Positions 22,102-35,176 of a stretch of DNA of 64,000 nucleotides are shown here, one piece after another. A program made the translations under genes and the position numbers. Origin of the DNA: Antedon mediterranea (lineage: Eukaryota > Echinodermata > Crinoidea > Comatulida > Antedonidae). The notes under the pieces are model-generated. The model saw nothing but the letters and a program-made list of their open reading frames with translations, searched no databases and was not told the origin of the DNA. Location: contig NC_092672.1 in NCBI RefSeq assembly GCF_964355755.1, forward strand, positions 20,024,501 to 20,088,500, in the 5' to 3' direction. Position 1 is the first letter of the stretch; every line of letters starts with the position of its first letter.

Positions 22102-24410
22102 GTAAGTTATACATTCTTTCATAGTCATATTTTTTGATATTTTGTATTTTAAATATAATGATCTTTTGAATAATAATATCTGCATGTTATAATGCTATTT
22201 AATGTTTTTATTTAACTGTATTGATGCTAGAATTGGCATTATTTGAAGTTTTTCAATATATTTTTTTCTCTGATATTTAGTCATAAAAATTGCTATGACA
22301 CTATACATTTTGTCATGTTTAAACATTTCCATTGAACTCTTTATAAACAATAAAAACTACAGCAACATACTATTGAAATATAATCCTTATTCCAAAGTGT
22401 AGATAATTAAGTCGGAATTATGTACACTTCTATTACACAAAATTTCAATTTTTTTTAGTTCATTTTCACAAAACTGTTTAATAACTTTTGAAACACTATG
22501 ATTCTACCTATATATCACATAGAGGTACAAATGATCAAAGATGCTAGTTGATAGACATATAGACTGTATTCATTTATTTTATAATTATTATCATACTCAT
22601 TTGCCTTTATTCCTTTCAACAACATCACCACCAACTCCAACCACCTCCTGGTTATAGTAACCACCACCAATCCCAAGAATGATGATGCAGAATTTGGTTG
22701 AGAGCTAAAGTGATCTTTTAATACACACCACAATTATAGTTCTTTGTTATTAGGTTGTAATTATTTTTTCCATATACAATATAAGATACAGATAGTATAT
22801 CTGCCACATTTATTCTTTCTTTATACTCAGGATTAACAAACATAAATAAAACTGAAATAGCGGCACAAATATAATTTTTGTAAGTTATTTACCGTACCTA
22901 GTTTTTAACAAATCACCTTACATAATAATTACAGTATCAAACCACCATTACAATGTCATACAAAATGAAAAAATAAACAAATCATCATTAGCATAACTAG
23001 GTGATGATTGATCCATAGCAATATTTTTAGTCTATTTAAAAAAATGTTTATTTCTTAAAATTTATTTAGATATACATACACACATAGTAAATTATAGTAA
23101 ACAAAAAATAAATGGAAATTGTTTAACACTAAACAACCTACATTAGAGGTGAAATACCACTAAGAAACACAAGAAAGCTGAACTTAGACTTAAATGTTCT
23201 ACACAACTGTAACAAGTTCAGAGTGTATCCAACATTTAACATTATGACATATTTTAGACCACTGACAATGGTGATCACCAGTGCTTCGCAAAGTCTGCAG
23301 TTGCACTTTATATCATGTTTTATTCATTGATATTTATCTCCATCATCCAACTTTATCAAACAAAACTTTTTTGAGGATAAACATACAGTAGCTATATTTA
23401 AGGTTCAACTTTAATCATTTTAAAAAGTTTAACATTTTCTAACATTAATGTTAAAAGATTACTTTTAAAAGAACTTATATTATAATTTCAATTTTCAGTA
23501 CAAGCTATTTAACAATTTAAAAAAAATATATGCCAAGTTATTGTAGCATAACTTTATATTTTAATCAATGGATGTAAATGACTTTGCATTATATAAATGT
23601 ATTACAATTGTCTTCATTGTTGTAGATTCTATTTCAGCACAACCTTTTTTTAAAACTAATATTGACCTTGGTTCATCCTTGTTTCAGTTTGATGGTCCTA
23701 CCTTTTCAATAGAATTACATTCATGTTCAGAGAGTAAATTAAGATTTATCTCCTTTAAAAATTAAATTTAATAAAACTATATCCCATAACAATTTTCCTA
23801 TGAATAAATAAATGGAATTATTCTTAGTTTATTGATTTGATTCAGACCAATTTCATACACATTTAGCAATATTTTTTTCATTTTTTAACTAATAATATGC
23901 ATAGAAAATGTTTATTTTACAACTACAATACCTCATAGTAATTCATTTATTTACTTTTTTATGGCTTTAACTAGTTGAATTCTCTCATGGTACCAATATA
24001 AAGTCTTAATTGGCAATAAATTTCTATTGATCATACATTCTAATAGTTAATGTTTCATAATTTTTGTGATTTTATTGTGTTACAATAAAGGAAAAATAAA
24101 CAGTGTGGGAAAAAATATTATCAGATGACTAAATATATGTAATATAACGTTTTAATACATTTCTGGTGTTTTTGTGCAACTTCACATTTTTATTTTTGTG
24201 CTATAGTTTTTAGTAGTAAACTAAATTTATCTTCCCATTTCCACCCTCTAAGACAGAATAGTCCAACTTCCCTTCCCCTGTAGTAGAGCACCGTATCAAG
24301 AATGTTAAATAACAGACAAGAGACATAAAATTGCTTGTCTACATACACTTTATTCACAGTACACATTTGGCTGAATGCATATAACAACATTACTATAAGC
24401 CCAACAACTG
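22102..24410. other. Intron sequence; part of an old duplication
   Basis: No exon is seen. The stretch 22528-23400 resembles 43043-44000 (shared GATCAAAGATGCTAGTTG, then CCACCTCC and later CACCAGTGCT segments), which suggests the left part of the duplicated unit that contains the ankyrin exon. Confidence 0.5.
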
Positions 24411-25046
24411 GGAAACCTTTAACACGTGGCTTACCTTTCATCGGTCATGCTTTTTTAACAACCTACCTTAAACCCCTGCGTTAGCGGCTAAGGTAACACC
24501 AACCCAGCGAATGCTATGCAGTCCAAATAGATACTTATTGTACCCACATCTTCGTAAAATATCCTTAAACAGCACGGCAGCGTGAATAGGACATCTTGCT
24601 AGTGGCATGTGGCTACTAGTCGATTTCACTGACTAAATAGTGCTAATGTAGTTCCATGCCTTCTACTCTCTATATCAGCATGTATAAAGACCCAGGTATC
24701 GTGTCCAACAATAATGTCCAACCACCAATAGTTCTTGATAGTTCAAACACTGAATTATTTAATATTTTAAATAAACTAAAATTTACACTATGTAGTATTT
24801 TTGTAAAAATTAAAAATAAAATATGCACTAAATGTTAATTTTCCTTTTACCTAAACCTTGTATTATTTTAGGTAAATACAGAATTTCATTTACAGTATTG
24901 TGGTACAAAACTATGGAACAATCAAGTCCTTCTGTTTCTGAATTATTTCTTGTAATGTTAAATCTTTGATTAGTTTTACACCTTTTCACCTTCTGTCAAT
25001 TATTTAAGAATTACTGACATTCAGTGATTGAAGTTTCTCCTTCATC
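24411..25046. repeat. Dispersed repeat X, copy 1
   Basis: Highly similar to 34525-35176. It starts at GGAAACCTTTAACACGTGGC and continues past the hAT insertion at 26705 to about 26770. The other copy continues after the Helitrons at 37752. No coding capacity is recognised, so the class is unknown. Confidence 0.75.
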
Positions 25047-26704
25047 CATAGTTGCCATTTCTGACATTATTATGCTTTTTGGCATTATTTAGAGGCCCAT
25101 GGCATCTGGCATAATGCCGCGGCATTATTTAGCCGTTTTTAGCATAATCTGGCATAATTTTGTGTTTTTTGAACAACCAAAAAAATAATATACCACAGAA
25201 CAAAAATAAAATATTTTGTTTAATCTTGCAATTTAATACATATCACCTTACACAATATCATAAAACAAAACAAAACAGATCTGTTCGGGTTTTCCGTACA
25301 ATAGTTCTTCCATCCTTTTGTTTCGGACTTAAATAGACTCTTCGGATAGGAAGGCTGCTCGAAAACTACCGTGTCTGCGATATAGGCAGCACAACAAATC
25401 CGAAGAGGCTAGCTATTGGCCAATTATGTTGCTCTATTTCAGAGACCATGCAGGTTATTGGATCCCCAGATATAGAGACAATTGAACGAAAACATTATGA
25501 AAGGGGCTTTGTTGTTTCAGTTCATAATTATAAGTGGCCGCACCCCTACCCCAACCCTTAAAATGGCAATTTCCAGTAACTAATTAGAAGCTCTAATTTT
25601 AAAAAGAATTTCTTCTAGGAGAATTTGTTTTCCATATTTCAAATTATGTTCCATTTGCATCGTCGTAGCAACCCTATTTTTCCAAATGTTCTTCACCTCT
25701 CAGCCCCAGTAGTGACCATGTGGGCGAGGTAATTTTTATTTAAAATTAAGTGCCATTTCCGCCCATCGAGCAGCTCTATTTTTCCATTTTTTTTTACCTC
25801 ACCCTCAACCATGGTGGGGCTGAGGTCCTGGAGACACTTGATATATATTTTTATTTTCTATTTTAAATTATAATTGCCATTTTCAAAACTATAATGGGCT
25901 AAGATCCTGGAGGTTCTAATAAATATATTTCTATTTCATATTTGAAATTAAGTGCCATTTCCGCCCATTGAGCAGCTCTATTTTTCCCAATTTTCTTCCT
26001 TCAGCACCAGCCATGGTGAAGCTGGGGTCCTGGAGACACTTAATATATATTTTGATTTCCTATTTTCAATTATAATTGCCATTTTCGAACTATGGTGGGC
26101 TAAGATTCTGGAGACACTAATAAATATATTTTTATTTCATATTTTAAATTAAGTGGCATTTCCGGACATCAGCATTTTTCAAAATTTTCTTATCAACCAT
26201 GGTGGGGCTGAGGTCCTGGAGACACTTAATATATATTTTTATTTCCTATTTTAAATTATAATTGCCATTTTCTAATTATGGTGGGCTAAGATCCTTTCAT
26301 ATTTGAAATTAAGTGCAAAGATCAAGCAGCTCTCATATCTGCTAAAAAATTCTAAATTTCCATGGCTGTAACAGGTTTTTTTTTGGGGGGGGGGGGGTGG
26401 GGCGGGGGAGAAGGGTTCGTGGGTTGGTGTTTGTTTCATTTGCAATTACCATTTTCGCACCCCAGATATTTTTAGAATTATTAGTTATTACTCACAAAAC
26501 TAAAAATACAATTTTTGAACGACATAGGGATACAATTTAGGCCCTATTTTGTGTCAGTTGGGGTTTTACAAACGTTTATTAGACATACAACCGTTGGTGG
26601 CGCTGTTTAGGGCCAGATTTTGGGGATCTGGCATTATTTTTCCCAATCTGGCATTATTTGAGACAGGATACGGCATAATTTAAATTTTATCGCTGGCAAC
26701 GCTG
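25047..26704. mobile_element. Non-autonomous hAT-like element with 8-bp target duplication
   Basis: Flanked by CCTTCATC at 25039-25046 and 26705-26712. The paralogous site at 35153-35160 has a single CCTTCATC, so it is a true empty site. Ends are CATAGTTGCCA and (reverse complement) CAGCGTTGCCA, fitting short hAT TIRs. GGCATTATT/GGCATAAT motifs cluster at both subterminal regions. The centre (about 25720-26340) is built of about 185-bp repeats containing AAGTGCCATTTCCG and CATGGTGGGGCTGAGGTCCT. No transposase ORF is present. A G-tract lies near 26384. Confidence 0.85.
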
Positions 26705-27025
26705 CCTTCATCTAATGTTCAAGCTGTATTGTTATAATGTTTTTTTTATTGAAAATTTTCCTATAATTTCACACATAAATTAATGTGAAAATGGCAAAAA
26801 CATCAAAATTTGGATAATTGACCGTTGCCATGGCAACGGAGGCTAAAAAATAAATGAATGTTGTAGATATGCTTTTTATTGAAATGTCTATTCATGGTAA
26901 AAATTTGAGAGAAATCCATTTTTTTACATCTGGCACCAAATCTTTGATTTTTACAGACAATGGCTCTTAAAGTTTAGTTAGCAAAGTTCAAAAGGATGAA
27001 TTAAAACACCTATTAAAAACCTTAA

Positions 27026-27651
27026 AGACCCCTTCCCTGCAATTTTGGACGTTTTTTGGAAAATAATACATATATATCACTTTAAAAACATTAAACCATG
27101 TCATTCCTTGTCTTAAATGTACGTTTTATGGTAAATTATGATAAAAAGTGAGAAACAATGCACTACCTAAGTAGCTCGCGGCGATCGACCTCTCGTGGAC
27201 GGTCTTAGGCCTAGCCTAGCTAGGCTTAGTTTTGTAGGCCTAGCTGGTAAACATCGGTAACGTACGAACATCGTACGCGAGCTATATACCTAGCCTAACG
27301 TTTTATAGTTGCTGCATTAATTGTCTTTCTATTTTTGCCAGACTCCGTTGATACAAATTGGGGAAAACCCGGTATTTTCGCTGAAAAGTTAGGAGTCTTC
27401 CATTTGTTTTGGCCTCACGATCGATCGAAAAGTGGGCGAATTACAGGTGAAAAACAAAAATATCAATCCGCGCGCAATGCATTTTGGGATTTATAGCGGG
27501 CCGCTATAATTATTAGAATCGACTTATTTTTCACATTTTTAACCGTTTAGAGACCAAAAAAGTTATCGCAATAGGACCATATAGTATTATTTTTACATTA
27601 AATATAGTTTGTGATCTTAAATTAGATCTAAAAAACGTAGGGAATGGGGCT
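27026..27651. mobile_element. TTAA-target MITE (piggyBac- or Kolobok-like)
   Basis: TTAA lies on both sides (27022-27025 and 27652-27655). Ends are AGACCCCTTCCCTGC and, in reverse complement, AGCCCCATTCCCTAC. The paralogous copy near 44405 reads CCTTAAAAAGAGG with no insert, which fixes the boundaries. No ORF is seen in 626 bp. Confidence 0.78.
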
Positions 27652-28057
27652 TTAAAAAGAGGCTACAAGGATGCTTGTTTTTCTTGTCTTACCATTATTG
27701 AATAAATGTTATTAAATTGAAATTAAATTGAATTGAATTCACAACCACCACATATTTAATATACATTAATGACAAAATATGATGTTTTAATTAAGTTTAA
27801 CTAAAAATGAAAAACTACAATGTGTATTCCATGCGTACTGTACATCCATTTTTTATTGTTGCAAAGTTTCAAAATGACGCAATGAACTTTACTCTGTCCA
27901 TTGGATTGAATGTTAAATTGACCAAATATAAGTCCTGATAATGAACAGAACAGAGTATGCTCATAAGCATGCACAGATTAATATTTTGTGTAGATTACCG
28001 TATCCTTTCATTTACCGTCCCCTTTGTCTACCATCCTGTCATAAAGTCACTAGTATA

Positions 28058-28220
28058 CAAATAATGAATGTTTATGAGTGTAATGGTACAAATAATGGCA
28101 CGAGGTGAATGATGAAAGGTTATATCAACGAGGCAAAGCCGAGTTGATATAACCTTTCATCATTCACCAAGTGCCATTATTTGTACCATTACACGAATAC
28201 AAAACATTCATTATTTGTTT
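28058..28220. repeat. Long near-perfect palindrome (foldback element)
   Basis: The inner arms, about 52 bp each (28078-28129 and 28143-28194), pair almost perfectly around a 13-base loop near GAGGCAAAGCCGA. Arms include AATGATGAAAGGTTATATCA and its complement. Weaker pairing extends the palindrome outward to CAAATAATGAATG and CATTCATTATTTG. Absent from copy B of the duplication. Confidence 0.85.
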
Positions 28221-30839
28221 TATATAACATCTAAATAAATTCTAGTTATTTGAATCAAATAAAAGGTAGCCCTACCCTAGCCAAAGCTTACTACATTTCA
28301 TTCACACACATTGATTAAAAACAGTAACATTTGGTTTTTAATAATGTTATATTGAATGTTATATTTATATGGATTTCGTAAACACACCTACTTTTGTGTT
28401 AATTATGTCAACAAACGACCAAACAATCCTAGGCCTAGCAAGGCTAAAACGCCTAGGCTAGGCCTAGCCTAAATACTAGCATGGCCTAGGCTAGGTCTAG
28501 TAGCCTAGTACTAGCTTGGCTGAAAGGCAAAACTTCGACAGACAATTGGAACTTATCTAAGCTAATTATGGTTTTTCCAACAATTCCACGTCTTGTAGGG
28601 ATGTCCCCATTAATTAATCAAAATCCTAAAAACGATCTAAAGCTAATTTAAATGCCATTTTGAATGAAATTAGTACATAATGTCCAAATCGTACACAAAT
28701 ATCTGCTGCTGTTGCATATCTCGCGGTGGTGTTTACAAATGAAACTGAGACCAGACGACAGGTGGCGCTGTTGTATTTCACAGTACATAGCCATATCATA
28801 TAGGATAATTTGTGTACTAGATTTTTTTTCATTCGCGAGACGTTTTTTTTTTCGTACACAAAAATGTTTCAAAAAGTACTATTTAACGATCGTTGAATAG
28901 TGCGTACTATTGCACGCCATGTGACCCACATTCGTCCAATCAAATGACAGGAATTTATATAGGTGTTATATAATAGGTTTTATTGTAAATTAATAGCACA
29001 CTACGTGCAACAGCTAATACAGTAGTACTAATCATTGTCAGTATTTTCATTTTTGTTGTAAATGTATAGTCAACAGAGACCTCTTAGAATCAGGCTTCTG
29101 AGTCATGTCAGTCATACATTCTACTCATTCACCCTTTACCAAAAATTTGGGATTTTTAAAATGTCTTTCTTTCCATCATATATATTCATTTATGACTGAC
29201 AATTTCATTCGTATAGTTTCTTTCTACTGTAAAACAATAATACTCTCTTTGTCATTACATTCAGCCTCTTACATTAACATTCAAATTAATTCAGAATAAA
29301 TACATTTGAATGATGAAGCCTAAAAAAACAAAAAACAGAATAACTAAAATACAAATAAATTGGTATATTTCTATACTATTGTACCTTATAACACAAGAAT
29401 CTCCTGTTCGTCCGAAGCGTGTAACAATTTCGAAAGGCATTGTGAGATAGAATAGAGCTAATGGGTGGCGCCATTGTGAGCCATGGAGTAGCGCGCCCTC
29501 ATCAAATTAGAAAGTCAAAATCATAGAGGGGATCTGCTAATACTATAGGGGGATAGAGTAATTGACTGAGCCCTCTATAGGAATTAATAGTTTTGACTTC
29601 CTAGTTTGGAGGGGGAGCTGCTCCATGCTGTGAAATGGCTTCGCCCAGTTTGACTTTTTAACCCTGTACATCTAGTACTACTATAAGTTCTTTTCTTTGA
29701 TGTAGATGATGATACATAAAACTGTTATAAAGCCTACCAAACATACAGTGCTAGTTGAGGGTGATTATTTGCTTTTTTGTTAAAAGTAAATAATAGTCAA
29801 CCAGAAATAAAACTTGGTTTACTAAAAACTAAGCTTTGGTTGTCAACACAATGTAGGCGCTACGCAAGCGAGTTGACCAATAACAAGCAACAGTTTGGAT
29901 AATCCATCACATTGTGATTGGTCAATTTGCTTGATTTAATTTCCAAAAAAATTGGATAGACTACAGACAAATGGACAGACTAAATTTTGGGACAAACAAA
30001 CTTATTACATGCAAGTATTACTCAGTAATCACCTCTGTAGTCCCATGGGTACTCTTTTAAATAGTTATTGATTACAGTGCCTTAAAATGTTCTTTAAATA
30101 ATAATTGTGTAAATTGATTTGACCAGGACCTTACCATGCCAAACCATATCAATACTTTGAGTTACAATTGTAGATAATATATTGATATTCATTTGTAGCT
30201 ATACACTAGGCTTCATTATCTTAAGGTTATTAGAGTGTGCGTAACAGCAGTATGATCATACACACTATCATGACAACTACTGTATTACAGTGCTTATGAT
30301 GTACACAGCCTATTTAATACTTAGTTGAAATGCCATTATTAGACATTTTTAATCATTGATTTATTTAGAGAACTTAATAAAACTTCACCAGAAGTTATAG
30401 AATGGTCATATCAGTTGTATTCTGATTGTTTATACTACTATAACAATATATGTTCACATTTTGTAGTAATACACTACCAACATGTATAGATAGTATTTAC
30501 AATACCCATCTGAATAATTATACTACACCTTAATCTGAATACCTTATCCAACCTGAATACAGTATTTATACAGCGAATACTGTTTCGTAGTTTCATTCCA
30601 TAAAACCATAATTTAACATCAAATAAATAGTCATAACATTAAATCTTCTTTATTTTAATAGATTCATCTCTTTTTTTTCTTTTGAAAAAGATTTTAATAT
30701 ACACCCCAAAAATAAACATCTACCCTGTATGTGATGATACACATGGGGTCAAATCATTTTTCTATTCGACCTATTCGCTATCCGTCGCTAGGACAGAATA
30801 ATCTGGATTTTTTTCTTTTACATAATCCAAGTTAATCAA
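28221..30839. other. Intron sequence present only in duplication copy A
   Basis: No gene is seen. TAGGCCTA-type palindromes are dense at about 28430-28510. Copy B lacks everything between CATAAAGTCA and ACTACCAC, so this is either an insertion in A or a deletion in B. No terminal inverted repeats were found at the junctions. Confidence 0.5.
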
Positions 30840-31353
30840 CTACCACACTTTATTTCAAAAGATAACATTTTTTAGCATAAATATTTTTTCTGTAAAATGG
30901 CTGCATAATATAGTTATCCACACCTTGGCGGATAACTCCTTGTGATTGTATAAAATCATCATCAACTTTTTTTACCTGTATTATTCTTCTTTCATTCAAT
31001 ATTTCATAACTTCGTAAAGTTGTGCACCTACTATTTTTTTTAAACGTCAGAGTTGCGCAACATGACTTTCGTGCGATTTTATGAATTTGAATGATTGTCA
31101 AATGTCATTTTGTATTGACACTTTTTTAATTTAAGTCATATCAAGAGTCAACTTTCTATGGATTAAAAATGGCATGTTTCACAAAGTTACGCGCACAAGA
31201 TTTCTTACAACCAACACCTGCACTTGCTGTAACTTAATGCGTATTCTCAGTTTGTGAACTTAATTCTCTTGAATTTTTCATTATTTAAGCCTTAAAATAA
31301 TTGAAAAGTCAATTAAACCATATCAACTTTATTTTAATGACTTACTGATTTTG

Positions 31354-31650
31354 ATTTTAAATGCATTATGGCTACTCATATGTTGATTGCATTCTTAACC
31401 CTATTTCACATTGACTATTCTTATTATTTTAAATGCATTATGGCTACTCATACATGCTGATTACCTTCTTAACCCTCTTTCACATTGACTATTCTTATTA
31501 TTTTAAATGCATTATGGCTACTCATACATGCTGATTACCTTCTTAACCCTCTTTCACATTGACTATTCTTTTTATTTTAAATGCATTATGGCTACTCATA
31601 CATGCTGATTGCCTTCTTAACCCTCTTTCACATTGACTATTCTTTTTATT
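31354..31650 (+). repeat. 73-74 bp tandem repeat, four copies
   Basis: Units start with TTTTAAATGCATTATGGC at 31354, 31427, 31501 and 31575. Copy B of the duplication has a single unit near 45350, so the expansion occurred after the duplication. Confidence 0.85.
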
Positions 31651-33512
31651 GTACAAGTTACTAAATGTTTAAGTTTACTTAATTCACTTCCCACAACCTT
31701 CATCAATAATCACCTTGACAAATTTCAATATAGATTTACCTCCTGGTTCATCTTGTTTTTCATCACTGTTTTATGTATGTTTACGTTTTTTCTCCTTGTA
31801 CTCTATACGCACAAACATACTTTGCCTATTATATTATTCTTAATGTATATATAGTATAAGCCCATGGAGTAATTTATAATTCTTCCGTAAGCTTCCTAAT
31901 TACATGTAAAGATAATAACATCGTCACATTTTGTATCTTATTTGTTTTGTGTATTTCAGTTATAAACGGCTACTACTGTAGGAAACATTTTTTTTGTACT
32001 GTACAGTAATTATTAATTTAAATAATAATATTTATTATTTGCATATCTACGGACGTACCATCAATTTCAAAATTCTTTTCAATTCAGTATGTTCTAGCAA
32101 TACTTTCGAATTTGTAAATAATGTGTACTTGCTTTTTTAACTTCAGATTATGGACGATATACCTAAAGTGTATTTAAAATATACAGAAGTGTAAAATATT
32201 CTGTATTTATTTTTGTTACAATGAAAGTTACTGACCGCAAACATTCATGCATAGCCTACTTTAAACATAGAAAATGAGATTTCAATTACAACTCTTGCAT
32301 TTTTAAGTTTAACTACGTCAACCTTGAAATCTGTTCGTCTGTAGGGCTCACACAAAGACGGGTGCTGATGCTAGTAATTTATATGATCAGACCATTTGAT
32401 ATCTGTTGCTGCAGTTGAGATTCATACACTTTAAAGTAAAGTTTGATTTAATGTGATCACATCATTTCCCTATTATCATTTGATTTATAATTTTAGTTGT
32501 TAATTTTGTTGTTGTCGTCGTTGTGGTTTATACAGTATTTGTGAAACTAAACAAGATGAACGGATTAAAGAATAAAATATCTTACAATGTTTCTATGTTG
32601 TGCAGTCAAGATAAACTCTTTTCAGTTCAATATTATAGAAACTATTTTATCAAGAAAGAGACCATGCCCCGCTCTAAATAGAGATGCGGTTATGTTAAGG
32701 AGTCCGAGAGAGAACTTTCCAAAATTGATGAAGCTCATCTAAAAACACTGTTTTCATCAAGGTCAAATATGCATAAGTTAGAACTCAGAATTAGAATGCT
32801 CAGGATATTAATGAGTATCACTGAAATATTAATAAATACAAATGTTGTTGAATTGTGTTATCCTAATGTCTACTACCAACCTTCATTTAAAATCAATTAT
32901 TTTTTTAGGTAGATCAAGATCAAATATAGTTCTGACTTGTTAATGGTCACATGACAGTATAGTTTATTGGGCTTGCCAGTGATAATGACAAAATATTTAT
33001 TATTTTGGTCTACTATTACAGTAACACTTTTTATCAATTAATGATACTGTATAACATATCAGTGCAACCTCCAATATTGTATTTTAAAAAAATCAACAAA
33101 AATATATATATATTGTTTTTTTATATTGGAACTGAGAAAGGCATATATTCCTGATCTAAAATTATTTTCACTTTGGGATATTTTTGTAAATTACAACTTT
33201 CATAAAAAAAATATCATTAAAAAAAAGACAACATTGTATGTCTGAACATAGTATAAATATGCACATGGTATAAATATATAATTTGTAAAATGCATCAGAG
33301 GTTGTACATTTGCAAAATAAAAAGAAAAAAAGGAATTTACATATTTATTTTTATACAGAAGAGTGAGTGGCACTATAGCCTTAGTCAATGTAACTCTGTT
33401 ATTTTTCTGCTATAAATGAGTTAGGAATAAAATTGTCATGTGACAGAATACCAATGTAACATTTTTTCTTTAATCAGTTTTTTAAAACCTGATGATTATA
33501 ATCTCTTTCCAG

Positions 33513-33623
33513 AATGGAAACACTCCACTACATACACATCTGGCTAATATGTTTAAGGATCCTACATTAGAAATGGTGACCTGTCTCATAAATAAGGGGG
33601 CATCGGTGACATCACAAAATAAG
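33513..33623 (+). CDS. Ankyrin-repeat exon (duplicate A)
   Basis: 111 bp (37 codons), acceptor TTTCCAG and donor GTAATA, phase 0 at both ends. It encodes NGNTPLH with a helix pair ending in CLINKGASVTSQNK. It joins in frame after exon 22003-22101 and before its own duplicate at 47293. It is two codons longer than the duplicate in the loop after HLA. Confidence 0.8.
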
Positions 33624-34125
33624 GTAATATATATACAGACAATTTTCAGTAATACTGTATGCAACAATCTTTCACCTACTCGAGTATATTTTTCTATTCT
33701 TTTTTTTTCTTTTTTTATATCTGGTTCATCATAATTAATAATAATGATAATTATTATTAAATTGTGTGATTTTTGGTAGACCTATTTAAAAAACCATTCC
33801 TTCAAAGATGACAATATCTACTATCACAGCGATTTTAAACTGATAGGAAGATTGTGGGTTGTATAATTTATGCTGAGATTGGACCTATCGGATATTTTGA
33901 CGACATGAAGTAATGGCAGTGGGTAGAGGGAATGTGCCCGGCTTCATATAAGTTATTTAATAAGGGCGTTTAATCCTATAACCTATGCTTCATTAAATAC
34001 TCTGTAACCATCTGTATTTCAATACTGATCTACACATGCGCACAGCTCGAATCTGAATTAAATGAAAGAAAGAATATTTTCCATAATTTGTTATCCAATG
34101 AACCATATCATATTCTAACTTTGCT

Positions 34126-34524
34126 CGATTTTGTCCCAATAAAACTGTATTCAGAATAAAAAAATCTATCCAACGATACCAAACAGTACAGTATTTTGGT
34201 GAAATTGCCTTTTAACCTTTTGACCTTTATTGATCACGTGATTTGTTTAATTTCGCAATTACTATGTAACTATGCATTTATTGATATGGGTGTAATGGAA
34301 TAAAATAATCAGTAATACATTCCCTTTCCAATGATACCATGGATGACCAGCTTTAGTGTGGAACGTCGGCCATTTTGAAATACAAAATTGCGGCTGAAGG
34401 AGTGGTCGAAAAAAATGGCACCTAACTTTTTTGGATTCAGCATCTCAAGAATAACAAAGTTAGCTAAAAAATTCTATTTTGGCACAAATATCGAACTGGA
34501 AGACATAATAACCCGTACTACAAC
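34126..34524. other. Intron stretch without recognised features
   Basis: Lies between the end of duplication copy A and dispersed repeat X copy 2. A 62-codon plus frame at 34388 shows no family resemblance. Confidence 0.4.
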
Positions 34525-35176
34525 GACTAGGAAACCTTTAACATGTGGCTTACCTTTCATTGGTCATGCTTTTTAACAACCTACCTTCAACCCCTGCGTT
34601 AGCGGCTGCGGTAACACTAACCCAGCGAATGCTATGCAGTCCAAATATACTCATTGTACCCACAGCATAAAATATCCTTAAACAGCACGGCAGCGTGAAT
34701 AGGACATCTTTCTAGCATGTGGCTACTAGTTGATTTCACTGACTAAATAGTGCTAATGTGGTTCCATGCCTTCTACTCTCTATATCAGCATGTATAAAGA
34801 CCTAGACCCAGGTATCTGTGTCCAACAATAGTGTCCAACCACCAATAGTTCTTGATAGTTCAAACACTGAATTATTTAATATTTTAAATGAACTAAAATT
34901 TACACTATGTAGTATTTTTGTAAAAAATTAATAAAATATGAACTTAATGTTGATTTTCCTTTTACCTAACCTTGTATTATTTTAGGTAAATACAGAATTT
35001 CATTTACAGTATTGTTGTACAAAACTATGGAACAATCAAGTCCTTCTGTTTCTGAATTATTTCTTGTAGATGTTAAATCTTTGATAGTTTTACACCTTTT
35101 CACCTTCTGTCAATTATTTAAGAATTACTGACATTCAGTGATTGAAGTTTCTCCTTCATCTAATGTTCAAGCAGTA
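34525..35176. repeat. Dispersed repeat X, copy 2
   Basis: Near-identical to 24411-25046 and resumes at 37752 (TTGTTATAATG) after the Helitron pair. It provides the empty site for the hAT element, and its first copy provides the empty site for the Helitrons. Confidence 0.75.

Larger units (their letters stand above)
26968..34125. repeat. Segmental duplication, copy A (contains an ankyrin exon)
   Basis: Matches 44355-47606 plus 51653-51935 with high identity. Differences are discrete indels: a MITE at 27026-27651, about 2.8 kb at 28053-30839 present only here, a 4x tandem expansion at 31354, and the LINE present only in copy B. The left end (26968-27740) looks like a LINE C-terminus and (AATTG)n tail (KVQKDELKHLLKTLKRGY, stop, then tail); a diverged relative is at 58624-58711. 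Confidence 0.85.

Noticed and set aside
24411-34524. Repeat X as the boundary of a 10-kb tandem duplication
   Set aside because: The order of segments (22.5 kb block, X, copy A, X again, 43 kb block, copy B) does not fit a simple X-to-X unit; X is better treated as a separate dispersed repeat.
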